Shown piece by piece: positions 1 to 7,660 of a stretch of 64,000 bases of DNA. Under the pieces are notes generated by a model. That model saw nothing but the letters and a program-made list of their open reading frames with translations, searched no databases and had not been told where the DNA came from. Numbering within the stretch: the stretch's first letter is position 1; each line of letters opens with the position of its first letter. Source of the DNA: Rhodoblastus acidophilus (GTDB lineage: Bacteria > Pseudomonadota > Alphaproteobacteria > Rhizobiales > Beijerinckiaceae); the NCBI RefSeq assembly GCF_900187365.1, contig NZ_FYDG01000004.1, positions 248,001 to 312,000 of the forward strand. Direction: 5' to 3'. The position numbers and the translations under genes are program-made.

Positions 1-434
1 GCGGCGCCGTGGGCGGCACGACGTTCGACGGCAAGGCCGGATCGAGCCTCGATTATTTCGGCACGGTGCGCGGCCGTCTCGGCTATCTCGCGACCAGCAA
101 CATCCTGGTCTATGCGACCGGCGGTTTCGCCTATGGCGGCCTGAATTCCTACGCCAAGGGCTCCATCGCCGGCGTCGGCTCGGCCTCCCTCACCAAGGAC
201 AGCGACCTGACCGGCTGGACCGTCGGCGGCGGCGCGGAACTCGCGCTCAACCCGCAGTGGAGCGTCAAGGGCGAATATCTCTACGCCGATCTCGGCAAGG
301 CCACCCTGGCGTCGGGCAATATTCTCGGCACGTCCGCCAGCCTGTCCGTCAAGCCGACCGTGAATGTGTTCCGCATCGGCCTGAACTACAAGCTCGACGC
401 CTTCGACGTCGCGTCGGTCATCGCCAAATACTGA
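1..434 (+). CDS. outer membrane beta-barrel protein, C-terminal part
   Basis: The gene enters the window from the left, so its start and signal peptide are not seen; the reading frame is open from base 3. The visible 143 or so residues alternate polar and hydrophobic positions, with Gly/Tyr-rich strands such as YFGTVRGRLGYL, VYATGGFAYGG and KGEYLYADLG, and end in a strand with aromatic residues (NVFRIGLNYKLD). This is the pattern of the Omp25/Omp31 opacity-type barrels common in Hyphomicrobiales, which sit in the outer membrane as structural proteins or small porins. The tail after the last strand (AFDVASVIAKY) is slightly longer than the usual ending in Phe. It is followed at once by a strong terminator. 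Confidence 0.75.
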   Translation, partial: GAVGGTTFDGKAGSSLDYFGTVRGRLGYLATSNILVYATGGFAYGGLNSYAKGSIAGVGSASLTKDSDLTGWTVGGGAELALNPQWSVKGEYLYADLGKATLASGNILGTSASLSVKPTVNVFRIGLNYKLDAFDVASVIAKY

Positions 435-460
435 TCGCAGCCGCGATCGCCTCAACAAAG

Positions 461-490
461 ATCCCGGCCGTTCAGGCCGGGATTTTTTTT
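461..490 (+). terminator. rho-independent terminator of the barrel gene
   Basis: A perfect 9-bp stem (atcccggcc / ggccgggat) with a 5-base loop is followed by a run of eight T. It lies 27 bases after the stop codon of the outer membrane protein gene. Confidence 0.9.
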
Positions 491-699
491 GACCCACGCC
501 GTCTCGCGCCTGGTTCCGGCCCGCCCCGCGTGCGACGGCCGCAACCGGCCGGGTCTTTTCTCCGCCTTGTGATCAAAGTTTAGTTGATTATTTTTATAGA
601 CAAGATAATTTTTGTAATCGCGTAGGCGCTGGCCGCCGGCGCCTCGCCTCGCCCAAGCGAGACGCCGATGACCGAGATTTTGATTCAAGGACTGCCCAG

Positions 700-1230
700 A
701 TGGACCGCATTGATCTGCAGATTTTGAAAATCCTTCAGGACGACGCCACCGTGACCGTCGCCGAAATCTCGTCGCGAGTCGCGCTTTCGGCGACGCCCTG
801 CTGGAAGCGCATCCAGAAGATGGAAACGCTCGGGATTTTGAAAAAGCGGGTCGCCCTGCTCTGCGCGCCCAAAGTCGGCCTTGGGCTGACGGTGCATATT
901 TCCATCCAGGCCGGCGATCATTCAAGCGAAAAGCTCGACGATTTCGTCCGCGCGGTCCAGGCCATGCCGGAAGTGCTGGAGTTCAGCCGTCTCGCGGGCG
1001 AGGTCGATTATGCGCTGAAGGTGGTGACGTCGGACATTTCCGCCTACGACGATTTTTACAAGCGCCTCACCGCCATCATGCCGCTGCGCAATGTGACGTC
1101 GCATTTCGAATTGCAGAAGATCAAGTCGACGACCGCCCTGCCGCTCGATCTGGCCGCAGGCGCGGCGCCCGAGATTCGCGAATCGTTCGGCCGCCCCGTC
1201 GAGCGGGTGGTCGCGTTGCGGCCAGTCTGA
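700..1230 (+). CDS. Lrp/AsnC family transcriptional regulator
   Basis: A 176-residue protein starting MDRIDLQILKILQ, the typical opening of the Lrp/AsnC winged helix, with the recognition region SSRVALSATPCWKRIQKME at about residues 25-43. The second half (residues 65-150) is the alpha/beta RAM domain that binds amino acids and builds the octamer; GEVDYALKVVTSD is its usual signature. The extra 25-residue tail is not conserved in the family. Members of this size control amino acid uptake or degradation genes and often themselves. No target gene is adjacent: upstream is the terminator and an A/T-rich stretch (about 580-625) that could hold its own operator, and downstream is the PadR unit. The effector amino acid cannot be told from sequence. 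Confidence 0.9.
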   Translation: MDRIDLQILKILQDDATVTVAEISSRVALSATPCWKRIQKMETLGILKKRVALLCAPKVGLGLTVHISIQAGDHSSEKLDDFVRAVQAMPEVLEFSRLAGEVDYALKVVTSDISAYDDFYKRLTAIMPLRNVTSHFELQKIKSTTALPLDLAAGAAPEIRESFGRPVERVVALRPV

Positions 1231-1286
1231 GCGCGAATCGCCCGCCGCGCGATCGCCTGCGACCAAGGGTCGCTGGGCGCTTCCAA

Positions 1287-1339
1287 AAGATATATCTTGT
1301 TGAGATAGGTCTTAAGAGCTATCTAACGATATATCTTTT
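1287..1339 (+). promoter_or_regulatory. palindromic operator cluster ahead of the PadR gene
   Basis: Two copies of the 8-bp palindrome gatatatc stand at 1289-1296 (inside the perfect 12-mer aagatatatctt) and at 1328-1335. Between them are agatag and ctatct in inverted orientation (1303-1308 and 1319-1324) around the palindrome tcttaaga. The cluster ends just before the gggagg ribosome binding site of the regulator gene, so a bound dimer would block its own promoter. Autoregulation is an inference from position and symmetry. Confidence 0.6.
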
Positions 1340-1353
1340 AGGGAGGCGCGGCC

Positions 1354-1953
1354 TTGGAACACCTGGAATGCGCGGGAGGCGGTCCCGGCTGCGGCCGGGG
1401 ACGCGGTTTTGGCTGGCGCGGCGGGCGCGGCGGCGGCATGGGGGGCGGCGGCGGCGAATTCCGCGTCGGACGCATGCTGGCGCAGGGCGACCTCAAGCTG
1501 ATCGCGCTGGCGCTGATCGCGCAGCAGCCGCGACACGGCTACGACATCATCAAGGCGCTGGAAGAACGAACCGGCGGCCTCTACGCGCCGAGTCCAGGCG
1601 TGGTCTATCCGACTCTCACCTATCTCGAAGAGGTGGGGCATGTGACCTCGCAGACGGAGGGCGCCAAAAAGCTCTACGCCATTACGGCGGAGGGCCGCGC
1701 CTTTCTCGATGACAACCGCGCCCTCGCCGAAGCCGTGCTGGACCGGCTCGCCGCTTTTGGCGCCCGCGCGCTGGCGACACAGGTCCAGGAGGACGCCGCC
1801 CCCTCCTCCGGTCTGCCGCCGCTGGTCGAGGCGGCGCTGGTCAATCTGCGCGCCGCCGCCGCGAAAAAACTCGCCGACGATACCGAGGCCGAAGCCGAGA
1901 TCGTCGCCGTCCTCGCCCGCGCCGCCAGTCACATTCGCAAGGCAGGAGACTGA
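1354..1953 (+). CDS. PadR family transcriptional repressor with Gly/Cys/His-poor N-terminal extension
   Basis: A 199-residue regulator using a TTG start, chosen because gggagg lies 8 bases upstream and the frame is closed further back. Residues 1-40 are Gly/Arg-rich with two Cys (C6, C13). The PadR winged helix follows (about 45-125): LIALALIAQQPRHGYDIIKAL, then YAPSPGVVYPTLTYLEEVG, the family hallmark, and the wing KKLYAITAEGR. The C-terminal helices serve dimerisation. A Gly-rich N-terminal extension before a PadR domain is also seen in YqjI of E. coli, a nickel-responsive repressor, but the His-rich metal site of YqjI is absent here. It is followed one base after its stop by the Rieske gene, so it probably represses its own operon in response to a metal, redox or phenolic signal not yet known. 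Confidence 0.88.
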   Translation: MEHLECAGGGPGCGRGRGFGWRGGRGGGMGGGGGEFRVGRMLAQGDLKLIALALIAQQPRHGYDIIKALEERTGGLYAPSPGVVYPTLTYLEEVGHVTSQTEGAKKLYAITAEGRAFLDDNRALAEAVLDRLAAFGARALATQVQEDAAPSSGLPPLVEAALVNLRAAAAKKLADDTEAEAEIVAVLARAASHIRKAGD

Positions 1954-1954
1954 A

Positions 1955-2482
1955 ATGACCGCCATTCCCATGGACGACCCCAACCGCAGGGATTTGCTCC
2001 TGATCGCCACCGGGGCCACGGCCGCGCTCGGCGCGGCGGCGACCGCCTGGCCGCTGATCGCGCAGATGAGCCCCACTTCCGCCACGGTGGCGGCCGGCGC
2101 GCCGCTGCTGATCGACCTTTCCGCCATTCCGGTCGGCGGCTCGATTCAGGTGTTCTGGCGCGGCAAGCCCGTGTTCATCAATCACCGCAGCGCGGAGGAG
2201 ATCGCCGCCGCCCGCGCCGACGATGGCGTGATCGACCCGCAGCCCGACGCCGAGCGCGTCAAGCTCGGCCACGAGCAATGGCTGGTGGTGAACGGAACCT
2301 GCACCCATCTTGGCTGCATACCGGCCAATCACGAAGGCGATTATGGCGGCTGGTTCTGCCACTGCCACGGCTCGCAATACGACAATTCCGGCCGCGTGCG
2401 CAAAGGGCCGGCGCCCAAGAATCTCGCCCTCGTGCCGTACAAATTCCTCTCGGACGCGCAACTCCAGATCGGCGACGCGTGA
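1955..2482 (+). CDS. orphan Rieske iron-sulfur protein (PetA paralogue)
   Basis: A 175-residue protein very like the Rieske subunit of the cytochrome bc1 complex. The N-terminus has a twin-arginine motif (NRRDLLL) and one hydrophobic helix (about residues 14-34) that would anchor it in the membrane with the cluster domain in the periplasm. The [2Fe-2S] binding boxes are CTHLGC and CHCHGSQYD; the four ligands and the two disulfide cysteines are all present, while the usual Pro between the second-box cysteines is His. The ending KGPAPKNLALVPYKF is canonical. No cytochrome b or c1 gene is nearby, so this is not the normal petABC operon. It starts one base after the PadR stop and precedes a NifX-like gene, forming a small regulated unit. 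Its redox partner is unknown. Confidence 0.85.
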   Translation: MTAIPMDDPNRRDLLLIATGATAALGAAATAWPLIAQMSPTSATVAAGAPLLIDLSAIPVGGSIQVFWRGKPVFINHRSAEEIAAARADDGVIDPQPDAERVKLGHEQWLVVNGTCTHLGCIPANHEGDYGGWFCHCHGSQYDNSGRVRKGPAPKNLALVPYKFLSDAQLQIGDA

Positions 2483-2515
2483 ACAGTGTTAAATTTTTGA
2501 TTGGAAGGGATAAAA

Positions 2516-2914
2516 ATGCATATCGCCGTCGCCAGCCAGGATTTTGAACATGTCACCGGCCATGCCGGAATGGCGCGCCGCTTCATCGTGTTCGCCGCTG
2601 AGCCGGGCGCTCCGCCGCACGAGGTGAAGCGGATCGAACTGCCGCAGGAGCAGACCATCCATTCGGCCGACCCGGACGCCAGCCATCCGCTCGATGAAGT
2701 CGAGGTTTTGATCGCGGGCAGCGCCGGCGGCGGCTTCGTCAACCGCATGGCGCAGCGCGGCGTGATGACCGTCATCACCGCCCAAACCGACCCGGCCCAA
2801 GCTGTCGCCGATTATCTCTCGGGCAAGCTCGCCGCGCCGGCGCCCCACGACCACAGTCAGGACCACGACGAATCCGAAGCGGGCGGCTGCTGCTGCGGCG
2901 CCGAGGCGCACTGA
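2516..2914 (+). CDS. NifX/NafY-like (dinitrogenase FeMo-cofactor family) protein with His/Cys tail
   Basis: A 132-residue protein with the fold signature of the NifX/NafY/MTH1175 family: MHIAVASQDFEHVTGHAGMA at the start and VLIAGSAGGGFVNRMAQRGV in the middle, ending near residue 105. In the nitrogenase pathway such domains carry FeMo-co or its precursors; stand-alone members occur also outside nif clusters and may bind other metal clusters. The last 25 residues are unusual: His/Asp-rich followed by three Cys in a row (GGCCCGAEAH), a likely metal-binding tail. The ATG at 2516 is preceded by ggaaggg; a TTG 15 bases earlier is in frame but lacks a site. It lies 33 bases after the Rieske stop, third gene of the PadR unit. 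No other nif gene is seen. Confidence 0.75.
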   Translation: MHIAVASQDFEHVTGHAGMARRFIVFAAEPGAPPHEVKRIELPQEQTIHSADPDASHPLDEVEVLIAGSAGGGFVNRMAQRGVMTVITAQTDPAQAVADYLSGKLAAPAPHDHSQDHDESEAGGCCCGAEAH

Positions 2915-2961
2915 CCTCCAAGGCGGCGTCGAGCCTCGCACGGCGCCGCATCCTGCCCCCC

Positions 2962-3483
2962 TCAGACGACGCGCGACATTTCCGCGTTCACGCCTGCGGT
3001 CTTGACGATATAAGGAATGAGATCCTCGATATCCTGATTGAGAACCTCGTCATCGGCAGTTCGCATGGCCTCGACATATTCGGTCATTTTCTTGTCCTGA
3101 TCCAGAATATGTCCCAATATCCATCGGTAAAGAAACGACTTGCAGGCGGCGAGCTCACGCTCGAGATGGCGGTCGCCCTTCGTCTCCGACGCCAGCTTTT
3201 CGACATATTGGATATAATCCAATAATTCGGAAAGCAGGCGTTCATGCAGTTTGCGATGCTCGTTGATGTGGGGAAAAGATGAGACCTCCTGAAGGATAGT
3301 CTCGCGGAAGAAATGTGCGCAGGTGACCCGATAGAGTTCGCGCAGGCAACTCGATATCTCACCCAGATCGCACCCAGGCGTTATCGCCCTGATGATGTAG
3401 TTTATTCTTCCGATGATGTTGCGATGATCAGCGTCAATGGCGGCGTGATCGATGCAAAACTCGTCCTTCCAGATAATTAACAT
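2962..3483 (-). CDS. bacteriohemerythrin
   Basis: A 173-residue single-domain hemerythrin. The di-iron ligands can be read in order: an early H in CIDHAAIDADHRN, the HFFRET pair (His plus Glu five residues on), NEHRKLHERL with two His, and HILDQDKK with His and Asp near residue 133. Such proteins bind O2 reversibly at a non-haem di-iron centre and serve as oxygen store, sensor or carrier; in methane-oxidising bacteria they feed O2 to the membrane methane monooxygenase. No signalling domain is fused, and there is no signal peptide, so it should be cytoplasmic. It is convergent with the NifX-like gene and divergent from the RibD-like gene. Confidence 0.85.
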   Translation of the reverse strand: MLIIWKDEFCIDHAAIDADHRNIIGRINYIIRAITPGCDLGEISSCLRELYRVTCAHFFRETILQEVSSFPHINEHRKLHERLLSELLDYIQYVEKLASETKGDRHLERELAACKSFLYRWILGHILDQDKKMTEYVEAMRTADDEVLNQDIEDLIPYIVKTAGVNAEMSRVV

Positions 3484-3678
3484 TGTAACGATCCCCCCTT
3501 AAGAGGTCGATAAAGCCTAATATACTCCTTAAACGCGCCGAGCGCGACCAGAGTCTGCAACCCAGACTTGAAATATGCGCGCATGGAACGAGGAAGCCGC
3601 GATCGGGGTTGAAAGCGTAGGCGTTCGGCCAAGCCAGCCCAAGCCAAGCTAAGCAAAGACCGGGACAGATCGTTGCGC

Positions 3679-4395
3679 ATGCTCGACAGCCACGCGAGGG
3701 CGGCCCAGCCCCTCGCCGCCGACCTTTTCGCCCCGCTGCGCCGGGCGTCGCCGGACACGGCTTTCGTCGTGGCGCAGATCGGGCAGTCGCTCGACGGCCG
3801 CGTCGCCACGGTCAGCGGCGATTCGCGCTACATCAACGGCCCCGCCGCGCTCGACCACCTGCACCGCCTCCGCGCCCATGTCGAGGCGGTGGTGGTCGGC
3901 GCCGAAACCATCCTCGCCGACGATCCCCAGCTCACGGTCCGCCGCGTCGCCGGGGTCAGTCCGGCGCGGGTGGTGATCGACCCGCATGGCCGCACCGGCG
4001 CCGCCCGCAAATGGCTTGCGGAGGATGGCGTGCGGCGCCTGATCGTCACCGCCGAGGGGGTGGCCGCGCCGGACGGCGCCGAATGTCTCGCCCTGCCCTG
4101 CGACCAGGGCCGCATCGCGCCGGCGGCGCTGGTTGCGGCGCTGTTCGCGCGCGGCTTTCGCCGCATATTGGTGGAGGGCGGCCCCCGCACCATCGCCGCC
4201 TTCATCGAGGCGCGCTGCCTCGACCGTCTGCACGCGCTGGTCGCGCCGGTGATCATCGGCTCGGGCCGGCCCGGCTTCCAGCTCCCGGTCGAACCCATCC
4301 TCTCTCGTGCGCTAAAACCCAAGGCGACGCCGCATCTGCTCGGCGACGGCGAAGTGCTGTTCGATTGCGACTTTTCCGCCTATCGCCGCAGATAA
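3679..4395 (+). CDS. RibD C-terminal domain (dihydrofolate reductase-like) protein
   Basis: A 238-residue stand-alone reductase domain of the RibD_C/DHFR fold, lacking the deaminase half of RibD. Signatures are VVAQIGQSLDGRVAT near residue 30, the substrate loop VVVGAETILADDPQLTVR, the nucleotide-binding ILVEGGPRTIAAFIEA near 170, and the final strand with HLLGDGEVLF. RibD_C enzymes use NADPH to reduce a ribosylamino-pyrimidine or a pterin-like ring. It opens the cluster that includes a PTPS-like gene, which favours a pterin or deazapurine-type substrate over riboflavin itself. ATG at 3679 was preferred to the in-frame TTG six bases upstream. The last 16 bases overlap the convergent opgH-like gene. 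Confidence 0.8.
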   Translation: MLDSHARAAQPLAADLFAPLRRASPDTAFVVAQIGQSLDGRVATVSGDSRYINGPAALDHLHRLRAHVEAVVVGAETILADDPQLTVRRVAGVSPARVVIDPHGRTGAARKWLAEDGVRRLIVTAEGVAAPDGAECLALPCDQGRIAPAALVAALFARGFRRILVEGGPRTIAAFIEARCLDRLHALVAPVIIGSGRPGFQLPVEPILSRALKPKATPHLLGDGEVLFDCDFSAYRRR

Positions 4396-6164
4396 GGCGC
4401 GAGCGCGCCGGCCGGCGCGGCCTCCTCGGGGGGCGACAGCGCGCGCAGCACGGTCGGCGGCGCGCTTTCCTCCGCGCTGGCGCACAGCCGCGCCGTCACG
4501 AACAGCCGGCCGACGCGCGGCGAGGCCGAAGCGACCGCGAACAGCGGCGCCAGCGCATAGGCCGCCGTCAGCGGCAGCGTCCAAAGCGCCAGCCGCCACG
4601 ACCCCGCCGCCGTCAGGCCGAACAGCAGGCCGCCGAAGGCGAGTTGCGGCGCGAACAGGCGCAGCGCCGCCGCGACGGTCACGCCATGGGCGTCGCGCGC
4701 CTGCGCGCCCCATTCCACCCGGCCAAGCAGCGGCGCCGCGATCATCCGAACGGCGACATCGAAGCCGGTCGCCGCGCCGATCACCAGCGAGGCGAGGCTC
4801 TCGACGCCGACGCTCGCCGCGAAGCGGAGCCGGCCGCCCTGCCGCGCCACCGCGCCGGGCGTCAGCGCAGTGTCGAGATAGCCGGCGAGCTTGGGCAGCA
4901 GGTTCAGGAACAGGAAGATCGACACGAAGCCGGCTGCGGCGGGGACCGACACGCTGTCGGCGCCGCCGTGCGAAACCATCAGCGCCGCCAGCAGCAGCGC
5001 GGCGGCCAGCGCGGGCGCGCGCAAATACATGCCGATCGCCCAGAGCAGATGAAACCGGCTCATCGGCGCGAGGCCGGGCAGGCGCAGCAGTTCGACATAT
5101 TGCATGTTGCCGCGCCGCCAGCGCGCCTCGCGCCGCACGAAATCGACCAGCGTCGGCGGATTGTCCTCGTAACTGCCGGATTCCAGCGGCAACATGCGCG
5201 TCTCGTAGCCGGCGCGGCGCAGCAACGCCGCCTCGATCTGGTCGTGCGACAAAATGGCGGCGCCGCCCTTGAGCGGCGGCAGCTGGCAATGCCGGGCAAA
5301 CGGCGCCACCCGCACCAGCGCGTTATGGCCCCAGAACGGAGCGCAATCGCCGGCCCACCAGGTCGCGCCGACCGTATAGGCGCGCATCCCCGCGCGCATG
5401 CCGAACTGGAAGATGCGGGCGAAAGCCGAGCGCGACGGCGCGCCGACGACCAGCGTCTGAATCAGCCCGAGTCGCGGCCAGGCCTCGCCGATGCGGACCA
5501 GCTTCACGATGGTTGCGCCATCCATCAGGCTGTCGGCGTCGAGCGGAATCATGAATTCGTAACCGGCGCCCCAGCGCGCGCAGAAATCGGCGATATTGCC
5601 CGCCTTGAAGCCGGCGTTCTCAGTGCGGCGGCGGTAATGGATGCGCCCTGGTTCGCGCGCGCAGGACAGCCAATGCGCGAATTCCAGCCGTTCGGCGGCG
5701 GCGATGGCGGGGTCGTCGCTGTCGCTCAAGATAAAGAAGTCGAAGGCGGCGGCGTCGGGCTGGGCGTCGAGGCTCGCCGCCACGGCGCGCAGCCGGGCGA
5801 AGGCGCGCGCGGAATCCTCGTTGCGGATGGTCATCAACACAGCGCTGCGCGTGCGCAGGCGCCCGGCGCTTCCGGCCAGCGCGAACGGCGCCGCCCGCCG
5901 CAGCATTTCGCCGGGCGCGCGCAGCAGCCAGAAGCCGAGGCCCGCATTGACCGCGCCGAGCACAGTCCAGGGCGCGGCCACGGCCAAGCAGATCACAAGG
6001 CCGACGCGCGCCGCTTCAAAACCGTTTCCGGCCAACAGGAAGCAAAGCCAGAGCAGAAGGCTCGCATACAGCCCAAGGCAAGCGAGCAGGACGCCGAAGC
6101 GGCGACGCCTCAATTCGGCGCGGCTCTGAATTCCGGCTGGCGTCAGCTCGGCTTTACCTTGCAT
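4380..6164 (-). CDS. OpgH/MdoH-like glucans biosynthesis glucosyltransferase
   Basis: A 594-residue inner membrane family 2 glycosyltransferase, shorter at the N-terminus than E. coli OpgH (about 850). Two membrane helices lie at residues 22-75, then the cytoplasmic GT-A domain with TIRNED, SDSDD (147-151), LDADS (208-212), SHDQIEA (306-312) and the processive-type RREARW (344-349), then several C-terminal membrane helices. OpgH polymerises UDP-glucose to the beta-1,2 backbone of osmoregulated periplasmic glucans. The partner opgG is not adjacent, and the gene sits alone on the minus strand between genes of a plus-strand cluster, convergent with the RibD-like gene and divergent from the dehydrogenase gene. 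It may act in a pathway of its own or glycosylate a product of the cluster. Confidence 0.85.
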   Translation of the reverse strand: MQGKAELTPAGIQSRAELRRRRFGVLLACLGLYASLLLWLCFLLAGNGFEAARVGLVICLAVAAPWTVLGAVNAGLGFWLLRAPGEMLRRAAPFALAGSAGRLRTRSAVLMTIRNEDSARAFARLRAVAASLDAQPDAAAFDFFILSDSDDPAIAAAERLEFAHWLSCAREPGRIHYRRRTENAGFKAGNIADFCARWGAGYEFMIPLDADSLMDGATIVKLVRIGEAWPRLGLIQTLVVGAPSRSAFARIFQFGMRAGMRAYTVGATWWAGDCAPFWGHNALVRVAPFARHCQLPPLKGGAAILSHDQIEAALLRRAGYETRMLPLESGSYEDNPPTLVDFVRREARWRRGNMQYVELLRLPGLAPMSRFHLLWAIGMYLRAPALAAALLLAALMVSHGGADSVSVPAAAGFVSIFLFLNLLPKLAGYLDTALTPGAVARQGGRLRFAASVGVESLASLVIGAATGFDVAVRMIAAPLLGRVEWGAQARDAHGVTVAAALRLFAPQLAFGGLLFGLTAAGSWRLALWTLPLTAAYALAPLFAVASASPRVGRLFVTARLCASAEESAPPTVLRALSPPEEAAPAGALAPYLRR

Positions 6165-6227
6165 CTTGGGTCCTCACGGGGTTGTGAACTTGGTTTCCGC
6201 GCGGAGAAACACAATAATAAAGGCCTC

Positions 6228-7247
6228 ATGGTGGCCGAAACCGCAGTCAAATCCCGCAGCAGCCTGTTCGCCCGCGCGCTCTGGCAGGAGGAACGCGGGC
6301 GGCTCGCCCTGCGCCAGGAGGCGCTGACCGCGCCGACGGAGGCCGAGGCGCTGGTGAAAACCCTCTGGAGCGCCGTCAGTCGCGGCACGGAGCGGCTGGT
6401 GTTCGACGGGCGCGTTCCCGCCAGCCAATATGCGGTGATGCGCGCGCCGATGCAGCGCGGCGAGTTCCCCTTTCCGGTCCAATATGGCTATGCCGCCGTG
6501 GGCCGCGTCGAGGCCGGTCCGGTCGACTGGCTGGGCGCGACCGTGTTCTGCCTGCACCCGCACCAGGATCGTTTCGTCGCGCCGCTCGACGCCCTGCGTC
6601 GCACGCCTGCCGGCCTGCCGGCGCGGCGGGCGACGCTGGCCGCCAATATGGAGACGGCGCTGAACGCCTTGTGGGATTCCGGCGCCGGGCCGGGCGACCG
6701 CATCGTCATCATCGGCGCCGGCGTGGTGGGCCTGCTGACCGCCGCGCTGGCGGCGCGCCTGCCCGGCGCCGAAGTTTGCGTCGTCGATCCCGACGGCGCC
6801 CGCGCGGGCGTGGCGCAGCGGTTTGGCGCCGATTATCGCGCGCCAGCGGCCTGCGCCGCCTTCGCCGGGACCGCCGATTGCGTGTTCCACGCCAGCGGCG
6901 CGGCGGAGGGGCTGGCGCTGGCGCTCGATTGCGCCGGACTGGAGGCGACGATCATCGAAATGAGCTGGTATGGCGATTCCGCCGTGCCGGCGCCGCTCGG
7001 CGAGGCTTTTCATAGCCGCAGGCTTCGGCTTGTCTCGTCGCAGGTCGGCCATGTCGCGCCCTCGCGCCGCCCGCGCTGGAGCGCCGCGCGGCGGTTGGAC
7101 AAGGCGCTGACGCTGCTGTGCGACGCGCGATTCGATGAACTGATCTCCGAGGAAGTGGATTTCACTGACGCGCCGGCCGCCGCCCCGCGCCTGTTCGGCC
7201 GAGGCGCGCCCGGCCTCGCCACCGTGCTGCGCTATTCCGACCCGTGA
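6228..7247 (+). CDS. MDR-superfamily (zinc-type alcohol dehydrogenase-like) oxidoreductase
   Basis: A 339-residue protein of the medium-chain dehydrogenase fold. The N-terminal GroES-like part contains AVSRGTERLVFDGRVP, a pattern shared with the chlorophyllide dehydrogenase BchC group, and lacks the Cys and His that hold catalytic zinc in alcohol dehydrogenases. The Rossmann domain follows with IIGAGVVGLLTAALA near residue 160 and VCVVDPD at the end of its second strand, so NAD(P)H is the likely cofactor. ATG at 6228 was chosen as the first sensible start after the divergent opgH start at 6164; the open frame extends much further upstream only as antisense to opgH. The next gene begins 8 bases after its stop, so the two are co-transcribed. 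The substrate is unknown. Confidence 0.78.
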   Translation: MVAETAVKSRSSLFARALWQEERGRLALRQEALTAPTEAEALVKTLWSAVSRGTERLVFDGRVPASQYAVMRAPMQRGEFPFPVQYGYAAVGRVEAGPVDWLGATVFCLHPHQDRFVAPLDALRRTPAGLPARRATLAANMETALNALWDSGAGPGDRIVIIGAGVVGLLTAALAARLPGAEVCVVDPDGARAGVAQRFGADYRAPAACAAFAGTADCVFHASGAAEGLALALDCAGLEATIIEMSWYGDSAVPAPLGEAFHSRRLRLVSSQVGHVAPSRRPRWSAARRLDKALTLLCDARFDELISEEVDFTDAPAAAPRLFGRGAPGLATVLRYSDP

Positions 7248-7255
7248 GGCCCGCC

Positions 7256-7660
7256 ATGTACGCCGTCGAAGTCCGCGACCACATCATGATCGCCCATAGT
7301 TTTCGCGGCGAGCTGTTCGGGCCGGCGCAACGGCTGCATGGCGCCACCTTCATCGTCGATGTCGCGTTCTTCCGCGAGGAGCTGACCGACGACGGCGTAG
7401 TGGCGGACATTGGCCGGGCGCATGAGGCGCTGAAGGCGGCGCTGGCCCCGCTGGCCTATCGCAATCTCGACGATCTCGACCTGTTCAACGGGCGGCAAAC
7501 GACGACGGAAGTGTTGGCGCGGCATATTTTCGACGCGCTGGCGGCGGCGACCCGTTCCGGCGCGCTCGGGCCGGGCGGCGAGGGCGTCGAGCGCATCCGC
7601 GTCACCCTGCACGAATCGCATTTGGCCCGCGCCTGGTTCGAGGGGCGCGTCGCCCTCTGA
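7256..7660 (+). CDS. 6-pyruvoyl-tetrahydropterin synthase/QueD-like protein with altered active site
   Basis: A 134-residue protein aligning with QueD/PTPS over its whole length: DHIMIAHSF near residue 8, RLHGATFIVDV near 26, NLDDLDLF near 70, QTTTEVLARHIF near 81 and VTLHESHLAR near 118. Two of three zinc His are kept (H14, H28), but the third, from the HGH motif, is Ala30. The nucleophilic Cys four residues before HGH is Ala24. The catalytic His pair after LD is replaced by Asp-Leu. The Glu that anchors the pterin ring is present. So the pterin pocket may survive while normal PTPS/QueD chemistry should not. It is embedded in an operon and overlaps the next gene by one base (TGATG), so it is under selection, not simply decaying. 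Confidence 0.75.
   Translation: MYAVEVRDHIMIAHSFRGELFGPAQRLHGATFIVDVAFFREELTDDGVVADIGRAHEALKAALAPLAYRNLDDLDLFNGRQTTTEVLARHIFDALAAATRSGALGPGGEGVERIRVTLHESHLARAWFEGRVAL

Noticed and set aside
4011-6227. Upstream extension of the dehydrogenase frame
   Set aside because: It runs antisense to opgH and has Arg/Gln-rich composition without motifs; the dehydrogenase starts at 6228.
7256-7660. Naming this gene queD as partner of queF
   Set aside because: Catalytic Cys and His residues are missing, and the two genes are 48 kb apart.
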